From positions 1 to 64,000 of the forward strand of contig VTPC01007442.1 in the NCBI GenBank assembly GCA_011009095.1: 64,000 nucleotides of DNA, written 5' to 3'. Position 1 is the stretch's first letter, and each line of letters begins with the position of its first letter. Below are positions 1 through 12,600 of this stretch, in pieces. A model generated the notes under the pieces. The model ran no database searches, was not told the DNA's origin, and was given only the letters and a program-made list of their open reading frames with translations. Source of the DNA: Ignelater luminosus (lineage: Eukaryota; Arthropoda; Insecta; Coleoptera; Elateridae). The position numbers and the translations under genes were made by a program.

Positions 1-2317
1 TTTTTTTGGCAATGGATGGCCTACAGCAGGTTACAAACCTCAAGGATAGAAAATACAGGGAAAAAACCGAAAAGAGAAAGTAAGTGAATTCTTTCAACAA
101 CATAACATCAAATGGTGTGTACTCTCAATACTGTTTTTTCATTTTCTGAAACATACAGAAGAAGAGAGATTGTAAGAATGTCATGGTATAGTCTCGTATG
201 GTGTGATATAAGTGTCATTAAAAAGGATCGTGATTAGAAGCACATTCATAAGTTTTAAAGTGGGTCGGTGGCTATCAATAACCTGATGATTCCGAAACTG
301 TGTAACTCGATAGTTGTGTGGATGCAGTTTCTACATAATATCAAGTTTTCAATAAGAAAACTATTGACATCTTGGCACATACATTCTTGCGTACTAAGTC
401 TAGACATATAAAAGATTCTTTAAAGTTTTTGAGCGTAGGTCTATTAAGAGACTTAAACGAAAGGTAGTATGTTCAGTCGCGCATTTCTTTTCAATACGAA
501 GACTATAAGTATCAGTATCCAACAAAATGGTTCCAGATCAAAATACCAAAATAGCGCCATTATAATAAATGACGTTTAGAAATGTACACAATCCATCAGT
601 GGTTAAAAATGAGAAGTTTAACCAAAAAGTCAAGATTTCCAATTGGATTTGAACTATTAGATGTCTAACAAATCTTAATCTTATTGGTTTTCACTAATAA
701 AAGAGTCAGACATGCTTTCTACCTAGGTAGTAGTAAGCGATATTTCTGCACAGTACCATTCTAGACATGGCACCAGTTTGACCTGGACACATCTTGCACC
801 AACGTCATTTTGGCGTCGCATTATCATGACGTCGTCCTTGATGTTAGTTTTGTAAGCGCCAATTTTGTAGTATCATTTTGACCTTCAAGCAGAAGTAAGG
901 TAATGGAAGGCCAAGCGGACAACAGAATGCAGTGCTATCAAAAAGTAAAAACATTTGTCTTTCTCCGTCAAAAGTCAATGGCAAACGAGCAAGTGTGCTT
1001 TACGCGGAAAACTTCGCTAAGTTTGCAGCTCGCATTAAACTGTAAGTGTCCCATACCCGAGTTTACTGGATACGCCCAACTTGTAAGTGTTTTAATAATT
1101 TACCAATAAAACGCATTTATAGTTTTTATGTAAATTGTATTTAAAGAAAAAATAGCTTGAATAATTGAAATGCAATACACAAGGCAACAACACATAAGAA
1201 CACTGAGAGCAGAGAATTAAGCGAGAGAAGGCGATAATATTTGAACACAATTTAGCCAACCTCTTGACAACTTAACAACAAATTTTACATCACCAACACA
1301 ACTTGAGTCTTAAAAAACATGACTGCCAAAACTGCTGGACATATGAATTGAGAAGCAAACACAAATCTCCAAGTCAATTAGAATTAACAAGATTTGAAAA
1401 TTTTTCCATTCTGTTTACGATTTCTTTTAATGATTTTGTAATTTCATCTAAATCCGATAAGTTAATATTGATAATAAAAGTATTCTTACTTTTAATTTTT
1501 AGAGAATATAAGGCAAGGACCTTCATCTTTCACCACTGCATCGAATTAGAGACGTCACAGCATAATATTCACTGTTCGCGGAATTCTTGGTTTATTAAAG
1601 TTCATAGCAGAATTGCCTGTATGTACTAAAATGTTTGACGAAAATTTCTCGTTTTTTTATAGTTTACTATGTTTTAAACCAGAAATTGTTAAAATTTTGT
1701 ATATTTTTTTCAGTTTTTATCTACAAAAAACTCACAATCAAAGATTTCTAAAAAATGATTGATTAAAGTAAAATCGTGTCAAGCAGAAGCTGGTAATAAA
1801 ATAAAATAAGAAATTGCAAGTTTGGCAAGAATCAGACGATAATTTATTTAGCGTACGTGATCTACTTGATCCAAACCATAAATTATGTTTTACTATTATT
1901 ATTATTGCGAATGATTCTACAAATTCTTAAGCATAAAAAAATTAATTCTTCTACCCACTTTTTGTCGGTCCTAATGATGTTCTAATCAATTATTAAGATT
2001 CCATAAAAGATGCAATACAAAAAAGTAAAAAACTGAAATTTATTTTGTTCATCAGCGAAAAAACAGGAATTCGCTCTAGGCGTAGAACAGGAGGTTCAAT
2101 AGCTTCAAAAATATTTGACAACTTTAATTTCAAGTCTGACCTTCTGATGTTCGTTTATTAAATTACTAAGGAAATTTCAAAAAAGGCGCTTTGTGGATTT
2201 TAAATTTTCCAAATCACTTTCTTCATTGATTTGTTTTCAGCAAGAATTCTGAATGATGATGATGGTGTTACGAGAGATAAACAAACAAACATTGTAATTG
2301 TTATGGTGCATCTTCAC
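1..2317. other. Gene-free AT-rich flank upstream of the lectin promoter
   Basis: No convincing gene is seen. The short open frames (for example 903-1109 and 1303-1629, + strand) have no recognisable domain, no splice context and low-complexity composition. A short ATT repeat occurs near 1895. The stretch probably is intergenic or distal upstream sequence of the C-type lectin gene. Confidence 0.6.
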
Positions 2318-2352
2318 TATCAAACAATCGATAATGATATGCGATAGTGATA
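2318..2352. promoter_or_regulatory. Cluster of five GATA core motifs
   Basis: Five GATA/TATC cores lie within 35 bp: TATC at 2318-2321 and GATA at 2330, 2336, 2343 and 2349. They sit about 115-150 bp upstream of the predicted lectin start site. GATA factors are known to drive insect fat-body, midgut and haemocyte genes. The motif is short and AT-rich DNA yields many by chance, so binding is an inference. Confidence 0.4.
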
Positions 2353-2439
2353 GTGGTCAGAGTGGTCATCACTTAATCTGGAGGGCCCAGGGGGCAGAGA
2401 ACCTATGTAGGTTACAAAGTCGTGGGGATGTAGGCCGGC

Positions 2440-2517
2440 TATATACAAGTGCACACCAGCGTCCTGCCAGTTAAATCAAAGTGTTTCTTCGCCGATAGTT
2501 GTTGGATATTAACACAG
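2440..2517 (+). promoter_or_regulatory. TATA-Inr promoter and noncoding leader exon, probably of the C-type lectin
   Basis: TATATA at 2440-2445 is followed 29 bp later by an initiator-like CCAGTT with the predicted start A at 2469, the spacing expected for a focused promoter. The sequence around it is more GC-rich than the neighbourhood. A leader of about 49 nt ends at 2517 in CACAG, directly before a strong donor GTGAGT. No ATG lies in the leader. The first good acceptor followed by a signal-peptide ATG on this strand is at 21058, so I assign the leader to the lectin gene. That link is inferred from position only and needs RNA evidence. Confidence 0.5.
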
Positions 2518-5500
2518 GTGAGTTCGTGAAGAGATTATTGTGTATCTGTGTTTACTTAATGTGTGTTAATTTAAAAAAAATGAAAAAGTTACATATTTAT
2601 TGTACTTAACCCGAACGTGCGTGTATTAACTCTCATAGTATCAATAACAAATATTGTGTGTAGATATAGATGTAAAAAATACGTAAGAAGATTATTTATG
2701 GTAGATTGCAAATATTTGTAGGATCTTTCGGAATCAACTCGAATTTAGATTCTCTAGTTCAGAGTCACTACTGCAATAAATCTAAAAGATAGAACTAATT
2801 AACTGATATAGAATCGATTAAGATGAAAAAAAAATGAAAAACTGTACATTGTAAGAAGGTATTTTACGAAATTGTTTGAGTTACATATTTAATATTTTAT
2901 GAAAATCATTTTTCTTTTTTTTTCTCAAGGGTCAATATTCTACAACGTCCGTGTAATTAAAAATTAAAGTTTCAACCTGTTCGCAAAACATTCTTCTTAT
3001 AGAGATTCTTCTCTTATTTCAACTTTTTGTTTTGTAATTCAACGTATTAATTAAAATGAAAACAATGAAACATCAATTCAAGCAATAAACAAGATTTTTT
3101 ATTTACATTGTTAGAATTGTTAAAAGCAACATTTTAAATTCAATTTGTGTTGTATTATTCCTTCGTGTAAAACAATCAGGAATAACGATTGTAAATATCT
3201 CGTCTAATCACTCATTAAAGTCTCTTTTAATTTTTAAAACGTATAGATTCTTCGAACGTTTTCAGGATTTTCTCTTTTTATAGGTTTTTGTGTCTTTTAT
3301 AATTTATTTCTGTATTCATTTTCTTTTCCAAACCAGCTCATCAGTTTTCTCCACAAGTAAATAATATGCCTATAAAATGAATTTTTAAATTTTATAATCA
3401 GGAATGCCGCTTCATCTATCATTAATGTCCCCAATAATTTTATACTTCCTATAATATGATAGAATCGTGAGAATTATTAATTCAGAATATTATCTGTATG
3501 TTTATTAAAAATAACAGTTGAAACAATTGTTAATTGTTTTCGTGGAAAACATAAGAAGAATTTGCGTAAAGCCATAGGAAGTATAACGTAAGTTTTTGAT
3601 TATAATCTCTGGAAAGTAATTCTCCTATTTTTAAATTTATGTTGTATTTCCGTTATATTAGATATTTTATGATTATTGAGGTAACATGAAAATTTTCCGA
3701 TGCGAGTAACGTTCTAGACAATTTTAAAGCTTTCAACTCGTCAAATTAAAATTGAAGATCGCTTTTGATTAATTATATGTTGCAGCCAATTGCAATAAAG
3801 GAGAATTCCTGCTTTTCCAGTTTTCGTTCGAGTTTCCTGTTGTGACCGATCGTTGAAATCTCCGTCAAATCTCTTTTTATTTTATGTTTTTGTTGCATTA
3901 TTTTTCCGTTTAGAGTTTATTTGGTTTGTTTGTCGTTTAAATTTGTTAAAATTTTTATTATTATCATTACATGGAATTTGCAGGTTAAAAGCCAGTCAAT
4001 AGAGGAAACAGCAAGAAATTAATTATAGCTAATGATTTGATGGGTCTAATTTACATTGTAATTTACTATTAATTATAATTTTGCTAATATTTAAAAGAAC
4101 GCACGTGTGTAGGAAGAGCAAACAAAAAATCGTTACCATAACTGAACAGACAAAAATAAAAATTAATTAACTCTATTGTTGTTTATTTTTAAAACAAAGA
4201 ATCTTTTTCTGGAAGGACACTATCATTCCTAATCTGTATTTGCTTTTAATTTGAATTTTTAAAATTATTAATTATATTATTGTTGCTGACTTTTAGTTAT
4301 TTATAATAAGGATTGCTGTTTTCAATGAAGTCAATAAAACCTTGCATGGCTGTGATGTATTGTAAATGCATAATTCTATTTAAAGTCAATACCTAGGTAT
4401 TGTTGCATTGTTATTGTTTACAATCAAGCAATTAACTTAATCTATTCTAGTGTGCTTTAATTGCAAGTAAATTAGTGAAATTATTACATTCACTCTGAAA
4501 TGATGAGACTGAGATTATAACAAAACAGTTATTGTAACTGACAATCTAACAAGATTCCTTTCAGCCCTTGACGTCATCCATAACGGTTTTTTCCGAATGT
4601 CTTCTTTATTCTAAATATTCTTGTGCTTTTCAAATGGCACAATGTAATTTATAATTCTGAACTAATAATCTATTGGTTATTTAACGTCTTCAAGTATTTC
4701 GAGTAGATTTCCAGTGGTTTTCCCAGAATTTCAAGACATTCAAGGCAAGTTCCTAAGTACGATTTGCAACTTTACAGATCAATTAGTGATAGATAGATTT
4801 CTTTGTCCACTCGAATTTTTTTCTTTACAATTCTGATAAATTGTCAAAAGTCTTGCTTCTATGTCCAGTTTTACCTTCCATGGATTTTCATTCTATTCCT
4901 TGGAAAGGATGTAATAAGAAAGGTTCTGCAGCGTTAGCTTAAGCTTTATCGTCTAATATGACTAATGGGAAACAGTTTTTAACTACTATGATGGTTTCAT
5001 GAATCGTTGCAAGAAAAAAGTTGATCAAACTGTATCAACAGATACGGGTGACAATGTATTGAATTATCAAAGCAATAGGAAGTGTCATACCCTCTTGCTT
5101 GCAATTCTCCTTGTGCAATATCAAGAGTACTTAACTTAGATTTGACTATAGAATCCGATTGAATGACTTCAGATCTATCCCCTTGTTCGCTACAGCTCAT
5201 CCAAAAAGGTTCAGTTCTCCTATTTCATGACAGCCTCTCGTCACATCACAAGTGAAGTTACAACATTTCTATTTCAAAGTCAAACATTGTTTTTTGAATC
5301 TTTTGAAAACATATGGTGTCTTAATATTGGATTGAAGGATTAGGTATGGTTGACTAAAAGTGATGAGTTTTGAGTAATTGTCATGAAGTTTGCTACTGAG
5401 ATTTCCTTATTGGATTTGTTTGGAGGGATGTCTTTCGAATAAGTACTTAAGAATGCTGATAATTTAAATTCGATTGCCTTTGTGCTGTGTCTTTAAAAGC

Positions 5501-8500
5501 AAACCATATAGATTTGGTATTGCTCCAAAAGTCCTTTTACACGCATATACTTTCGTTATCTTGCCAAAACTCTTGGACTACAGACTTTTATTTGCATACA
5601 TATCAGTTTGTCTAGCTGAAATCTTTAGTGTGTCAAATTTATATTGTTTCTTATCCTGGAATAATTTGTATGGGTTTGTCCAGCTTGAGCTTGGAATTGA
5701 TTTTTGATCTTTAGGTTCAAAAGCAAACATTTAAGCCTCTCAAGCTGACTCTTTCCTAATTGGCTGAGTTTATAATATTATCAAATAAAACCAATTTTAG
5801 AAAATTTCCCTAATTTTGGTTCAAACAATAAAGTGGTACCTAAGTACAATACTACACATCGGCGAGTTCGACACAGATAAATACTCCATGTTGTTAAAGT
5901 GAGAATTATAAGAAGTACCTGTCATGCTTATGCTTCAACTTTTTTGACTTCTGCTGTTTCTTATTTAAACAAACATCATTACACCTGTAGTTTCGTAAGT
6001 ATAATGTGTTGAGGTTAGTGAAAAATTCTTTTTCCTCTTTAAGAAATTTTTGATATCAAACCCATATTTGTGTAAGTAAACCTTGAGACATTGAAAATTG
6101 AAATAGCTCAAAATTTAGATAAGAGGTAACAGAAAGACTAGAAACAAATTTTTTTCTTGAAGAAACATCTTATTGGTTGTAGATTTTATAAAACCCACTT
6201 TTGAATGAATGTAGTACATTTTCAGACTTTGCTTTGTTGTTTATTGTTAATCTGCAGATGTCTTTTTTTGCATTATGCTAAACTTCATTCCTATATGTGG
6301 GTACCATTATAATTAACTGTCAACCATATTACATAATAATTCAAATATGTATATGTATAGTGTGATTGTAATTGTTTTTGACGTATTTCCGTAATAATTA
6401 AATTTGAAGGCTTCAATAAATTTTATAAAGGATTTTAAAAATAGTTCTTGATGTGGGCTCTGCACATTTTTATTTTATGTTCTATTATGATTTTTATATA
6501 CTGTATCATTAGTTAACATTATTATTATTCTTATTATAAATCATAGTAGAGTCGCATTAGAAATTCAATAAAGATAACACTGATGGTGATAATGAGAATT
6601 TAAAACCAATAATAACCGCCATGAAATATTTATCATTATGTTATTTTACAGTTTAATAGTTACTTTCAGCCCGCTTTCTATTGTCCAACGAAATTTAATG
6701 GATGAACTTTCATTTTCAATCAGCGTTTCATTTTTATCGGTTTCATGCTATACTTACTGTGCGTGTGAAAAATTATGTTTATTGAACCTTCATAGCTGTA
6801 TTTCAATTTATTTTCAGTCAGTTCATTAAACAACGAAATTCCAATTAGTTTTGAAGTTTATCTTTCAGTTGTTTTTGTACTTTTGTTTTGAATGAAGAGC
6901 TTTCACTATGTAGTTAAGCGCGGTCTGGCTTAATTTTAAATTTCCTTTCTTCCGTGGGATAATAATAAAGTGGTTAGCAGTTATTGTTTAGATACACTTA
7001 TTTTTTTAGGAAGTTTAAAGAAAATAAAAAATTTTTTTTTAATTTATTTAATTAATTTACCTTAACGAAACCAAAATTTCCTAATTTACTTTGATATAAG
7101 GTTTCATTTTATAAAAAATGAGGAAATAAAATCGGAAAAAACAAATTAATCGAGAATTACATAACGTACAAAATTTATTTCCCACGATTACTTTATTCAG
7201 GAATTAAATTCTCGTAAATATTTCCTTATCTAAAATAAAAACTCTTTGCTCATACAGAGTGTTACAGTTCAAATAGACTTAGCTATTGTTTTAACAAAAT
7301 TGAGAAACTTATAATTCGTGTTTGCAATATTCTCTTGACATGGTATTTAAAAGTTATTGGGTTTTTGCTAAACTTTTGATTATTTACGTAATAGAAATTT
7401 TAATTACCGTGAAGATGAACTATTAATTAGTTGGTTGTCGCAATTTTGATTAATTATAATTGAGAAGTACACGGGCATAAGCTATATTTTACTAATTAAA
7501 AGTTGTTATTCTCTAATAGCAATCTTTACATAATACAAAATCCAAATAGAATGTAAGAACGTTGGTATCGTTTCAAAATCTTCAATTTCCTAAAATTTAC
7601 TACTTTATTAGGCTGTTAAATGTCACAAAATTATTTTAATGAAATGATGATTTTTTTAAATGTTTTCAATTTAAATAACTTCATCGTTTTAATTAATAAG
7701 ATTATACTTTTTTGCGCAATGGTTACTGTAGATTTTCGTTATTTTTATCAAAATAAAATTCTAAAGGTCTAAAGGTCACGTTTTAAAATCACCTTGGAGT
7801 ATGAAAAAGTTTCTTCATTAAATACATTATGAATGACAGTCCTAATAACTAACATACACACAGTAGGTTTTACCTTAATGATACAAATCATTCCATAGAA
7901 AATCATATTTTGGAAAATTACCATTTAAAAATTAGATACACGGTAGCGCAAGACCAAGACAACCAAAAGCAATGTGAGTTTTCATATATTCTGATGTATC
8001 ACAGCCTCCAGCTTTTAATCTTCACCTTAAATCCGAGATGAAGACTGATGAAAGCCTTTGTATTGGTCTTGATACGAATTTTTTCTTGCTATTATTTTCA
8101 AAGAGTTTAAGAAACAATTGTATACATACCTTAATTTCTCAAGAATTTATTTTTTGAAAAAGTTTCTTGGCACATTAGATTCATTTAATTTTTGGTGTAA
8201 CTTCTTATCATCATTATCAGAACCATAAAGTGTCATCAAGGTCTAAATGGTTTTTACAATTATTTTCTTCGGTTACCATGTCTTCCATTGCTATTAGGCG
8301 CTTTCAATAGGAACTAAAATTCTACATTTTAGATAGGTGAAATTAGAGGAACTTGCTGGGCAAAATATAGATTGACAGGTTTCCATCAAATTGGGCCCCA
8401 ACGCCTTGGTCGCGGGTTGAAAGTTCCATACAAAGTTTACTATATTTGTAAGGAGAGATTTATTAGGCCTCGAATATTGAAAAGCTTTTGCAACAAGAGT

Positions 8501-11500
8501 CTTTAGATTAACAGACAAAATGTTTGTTGCTACAAATAGATCTCCTTGACTTATTGTTAGATATAACTTTTTAGCATACGTCAATAGATAGTTTTTAAGA
8601 TGTTCATCTTCATCCAGCAGATTTTAGTAAGTTGTTGCATATCTGTTACATTTTGGGAAGCTTTTTTTATGATCAATGGCCTGACCAAAGATCATTAATT
8701 AGATAAATATGAACAATAGAAATCTTGAAGATTTATGAAACCATAAATTAACTGATCAATGACTTTTGACGATAAACCTTTCTTTTCTTTTCTAGTTTTC
8801 TATTTTGTAACACTTGAAAGAGACCCTTCTTCCTCAAGTGTTCTTCATAATTAATAAAACTGTGATAAATATTTATTCTTATCTAGTGCTATTATGCTAG
8901 ATTCGTTTTTTCATGCTGTAAATCTTCATCAGGCCTATTCCAGCTTGATAGGTGCTTTATAATTAGTATCAAAATTCCTGGTTCCACTACCTCCTACAAA
9001 CGATATCCAAGCCTGCTTTGAGACACTTAGAAAGTGACAAACTTGCGGTTTAACCGGGAATTTGCCTTATATGACTGCAAAAACCGTTCTCACAGCATTA
9101 ATACTTGAAGACTGTAGCATTATAAGTGAGGTTAGATTAAATAATTTTTTCTGTTCAGATCTTTTCGATTCGACAGATTTATTACAAATAGGTGTTTAGA
9201 GTATTTAACTCAGTAGAGTATCATTTGAACCTATTAGATATAAAAGTTACAATTTTTGCCTCTAATAGACTCCGATGGAAGCATAATAACAGTTGCCACG
9301 AGTTCGACTAACTTAAATTTTCTAATTTCTAGACATTTAGTATCATCAGGAAGACAAAGTGTACTAAGCAAGATTCATCCATTCCTTTAGGATTAGCTTA
9401 ACTTTTTGATTATAATTGGGTTATAAATATGTACTGTCACTTTTTGTGACTTTGTGACTATGACTTCACTCTGAAGTGTAATGCCACCGTTTCATTAATT
9501 GGCCATATAACACCTGACAAATTTACTCTTGTAATTTGCATCTTGAGGCTTTTTTCTTGAATCGTCCAATTCAAACTTAGTTTGGCCAGGTATTCATTTA
9601 AAGAATTTCTATATGGAAAGTTTTGCCTTAAGATCCACGTTTCAAGAGAAACTGTGACCGTTCATTAGTCCTTAGGCGGTGAAGAAATAATCTATGAAAG
9701 TGTAAGTTGTAATCCTAAAGGCACATCAATGCTGCTGTTCAATAGTTGTTAACTTAATGCACAATTGTATTTGTTGTGTTGTGCTTGTCATTCTTCTAAT
9801 TTGGAGAACTTATCAAATCTTCTAACATTCTAAAAATTCTGGCAGACGTGTCACTAGTTAGATTTTCTCTCTTTGCAGGACCTTGAGTTTTTGTGGACTT
9901 TCGTATTTTTAAGGCCCACGGGCTCTTGAGCAACTCTAAGGTCGTGAAAATCCTGTTATCTTCAAATTCTTTCAAAACAAACATAACCCAAAAACACTTT
10001 GAACTTAATTTCTGGAGTTTGTCATTAAAATAATATTTTTGAAATAATTGCAAACTGTGTAGACTGTTCGGAAGAACATTATGTGACTTAGAAAATCTTG
10101 TTAGTTTAGTTTCCACTTGTAAGTTTACAAACTACAGAGCTAACACACAATGGAAATCTTCTGGTAGGTATACCACATCAACATTTTGAATTTTTGGCAT
10201 TTTCAAGTTTTATTCAATTAATGGTTGGTGACTAAATTTTCAAAAAATCATCTTGCCATGGTTCAGTTACATTTTTACTTACCACAACCTTTCTGTTGGA
10301 CCTGGCAGTTAAAACTTCAGTTTTAAAGTATTTTCAGAAAACCCGAAGATTTTAATTCCCAGTAAGTGTTTTTACTCTTGTGCTCGTACGCTAATTGTAA
10401 GTCTATGTACTTTGATAAAAGTAACCCAAGAGGGAATAACAATGACCTCGAAAATTACATAATTTCATTACAGTTTAGTATACACACAGAATTTCTTAAT
10501 TATTTATTAACGAAATTACCAAAAGCAGTTTTAATTTCACAGTCTTAGTAGTGGGTGTAATGAGAAATACGTGTTGCGAGTAGTTTAATTCTCATGCACA
10601 CGCCAAAGCAATTATCTTCATTGAACCAACATAGGAACACAACAGCAATTTTCTATTCTAATTATTCGACATTAACTTTTTTCTTCTAAACATAAAAGAG
10701 TAATTAAATTTCACAATACTGTTAAATCAAAAACTATGGAAGAATAATAATAATAGTAATATAACTGGCATTTTATGCAATACCTTAATGAGTGCTGAGA
10801 GCGTTTATATGGTATTATTGTTGTTTGTTCACCAGGAAGCGAAGAAGATTGTTCTCATTTCAGTCCCGTTCAATGATCTACCGCTCTTACTTCATTTGAT
10901 TATATAATCGACACTATAACACGATCATTTATTCTAAACATAAAAAGGTTATTATTATTGCTCAAGTGTTTGTTTAACGCATTTTTGTTCTTTGCGGTAA
11001 TGACAATAAACAAATAGAATGAACCTAAACGGGGTTATTTAATAACCCGTTCGTTGCCATCCTAATAGTCACTTATGATAATTTACGTTTCTAGTTATTA
11101 CTCATAATATTTTGTCATCTTTCCGACTAGAGGTAATAATGAAGAAGACCGTTTAAATTAACTACTGTTTATGTTAATAGTTTCCATTTAATAAAAATAA
11201 ATTATCAGTAGTACCGTTTTATTAATGAATATTATGGTACGATAAAAAAGAATCTCGTATTAGGAATATACCGGATAATGTATCATTTAATGTTTATAAA
11301 ATACCGAGAATTATTGCATTTAATTATTAAAATTAGAAATTATTTAAAAATTAGGTTGAGATTGACGTCATTGCCCTGTCTGTATAAAAAAATTATTGCT
11401 ACACATCCTAGTTTTTGGACAATATTAATAGTTGCAAATTTTATTTTGTGAAATAAAGTAGATCAGTTTTTCTAAACATCCTTTAGCAAATTTGTTAATT

Positions 11501-11569
11501 AAAAGTGCAATAATTTAATGAAAAGCTAATTACCTATTCCTTGTCAGTTTCTTCACTTTTGTTGTTCTT

Positions 11570-12600
11570 ATATGCGCGCGCAACCTTCTCTCATCAAGTT
11601 ACCGAATTCTTCTATCTCAAACTCCCCTTTCTTTGTTTTTGATCTTAACCTTTTAGAGTTTTATTTTTTTCTTTATTCGGTGTCGTATTTCTTTACTGCC
11701 TTGACAGGGATTTTATGATAGATCGTAGCTCAATTTTGCTTTTTTATAACCAATTAATTCATCTGTACTGTTACATCAACTGTTTTGATTAATCTTTTGA
11801 ACAAAAAACCTGCAAATTCTTGGCTTCACACAAATAGAATCACCCAAACTTAGTCCCATTTGACACAAACCTTTTTTGAGAAACTTCTAGATTTTGGGTA
11901 CTTCCTACATCATAACTAACCTCTAACTTCAGGAGATAATTCACAATGCAGTGCTATTTTCTCAAGATTCAGTTATCTATCTCTAGAATGAGGGATTAAT
12001 ACCATTTATTGATTGAATTTAAGAAACTCAATATTTGGTATAAAATTGAGTTAAGCATCTACGCCTGTCTTTTATTCTTCGTATTTTATCTCTTGGTTCA
12101 TTTCTACCTTTCTCCCTGCTCCATGTATGTCACTTACTTTCTTTCTTCCTTTAGAGTGTTTATTTTATCCATGTACCTTTTTCACTTTTTCTCTATTGTT
12201 TCCCCGATTTCTGTGACGTTTTTCCTTTTAGTCTCTCTTTTTGCTTTGTCTTTCCTGTTTTCACCTATTTAGTTTTCTTTTGCTCTTCTCTTGTTGTTCT
12301 ATACTTTGCACCAATGACACTCAGTTCTTAGCCTATCGATGTCTTCTTATTCCATTTTCCTCTCTTATTCTAAATTACTCCCATTTTCTTCTCAATGTTC
12401 ATTACATCATCTGTATCGTCATACCTCACTTCATGTCTGGTTCTCTTGCCAGTCTTCTTATTTTTAGGTACTTCTATTATTAATTGAGAATTTCTTTATT
12501 TTTCCCTATCGCTTTGTAAACATACAATTTATAACCAATATTTTTTTGATGTATTCGCCTCTTTCTTGTTTTGTTTTTCTTGATTGCTATACCTATCTGG
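11570..12600. other. Pyrimidine-rich tract
   Basis: Roughly 1 kb in which the + strand is strongly enriched in T and C, with runs such as repeated CTTTCTTTC-like blocks. It creates spurious hydrophobic frames (12009-12272 and 12241-12483) rich in Phe, Leu and Ser that look like composition artefacts, not membrane proteins. No repeat unit is evident. Confidence 0.5.

Noticed and set aside
903..1629. Frames of 68 and 108 codons at the left edge
   Set aside because: Low complexity, no domain, no start or splice support.
8294..10116. Minus-strand frames of 96 and 106 codons as exons of a nested gene
   Set aside because: No flanking splice signals in agreement and no recognisable homology.
12009..12483. 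Hydrophobic frames that look like small membrane proteins
   Set aside because: They come from a pyrimidine-rich tract, overlap each other in different frames, and have no conserved pattern or splice context.
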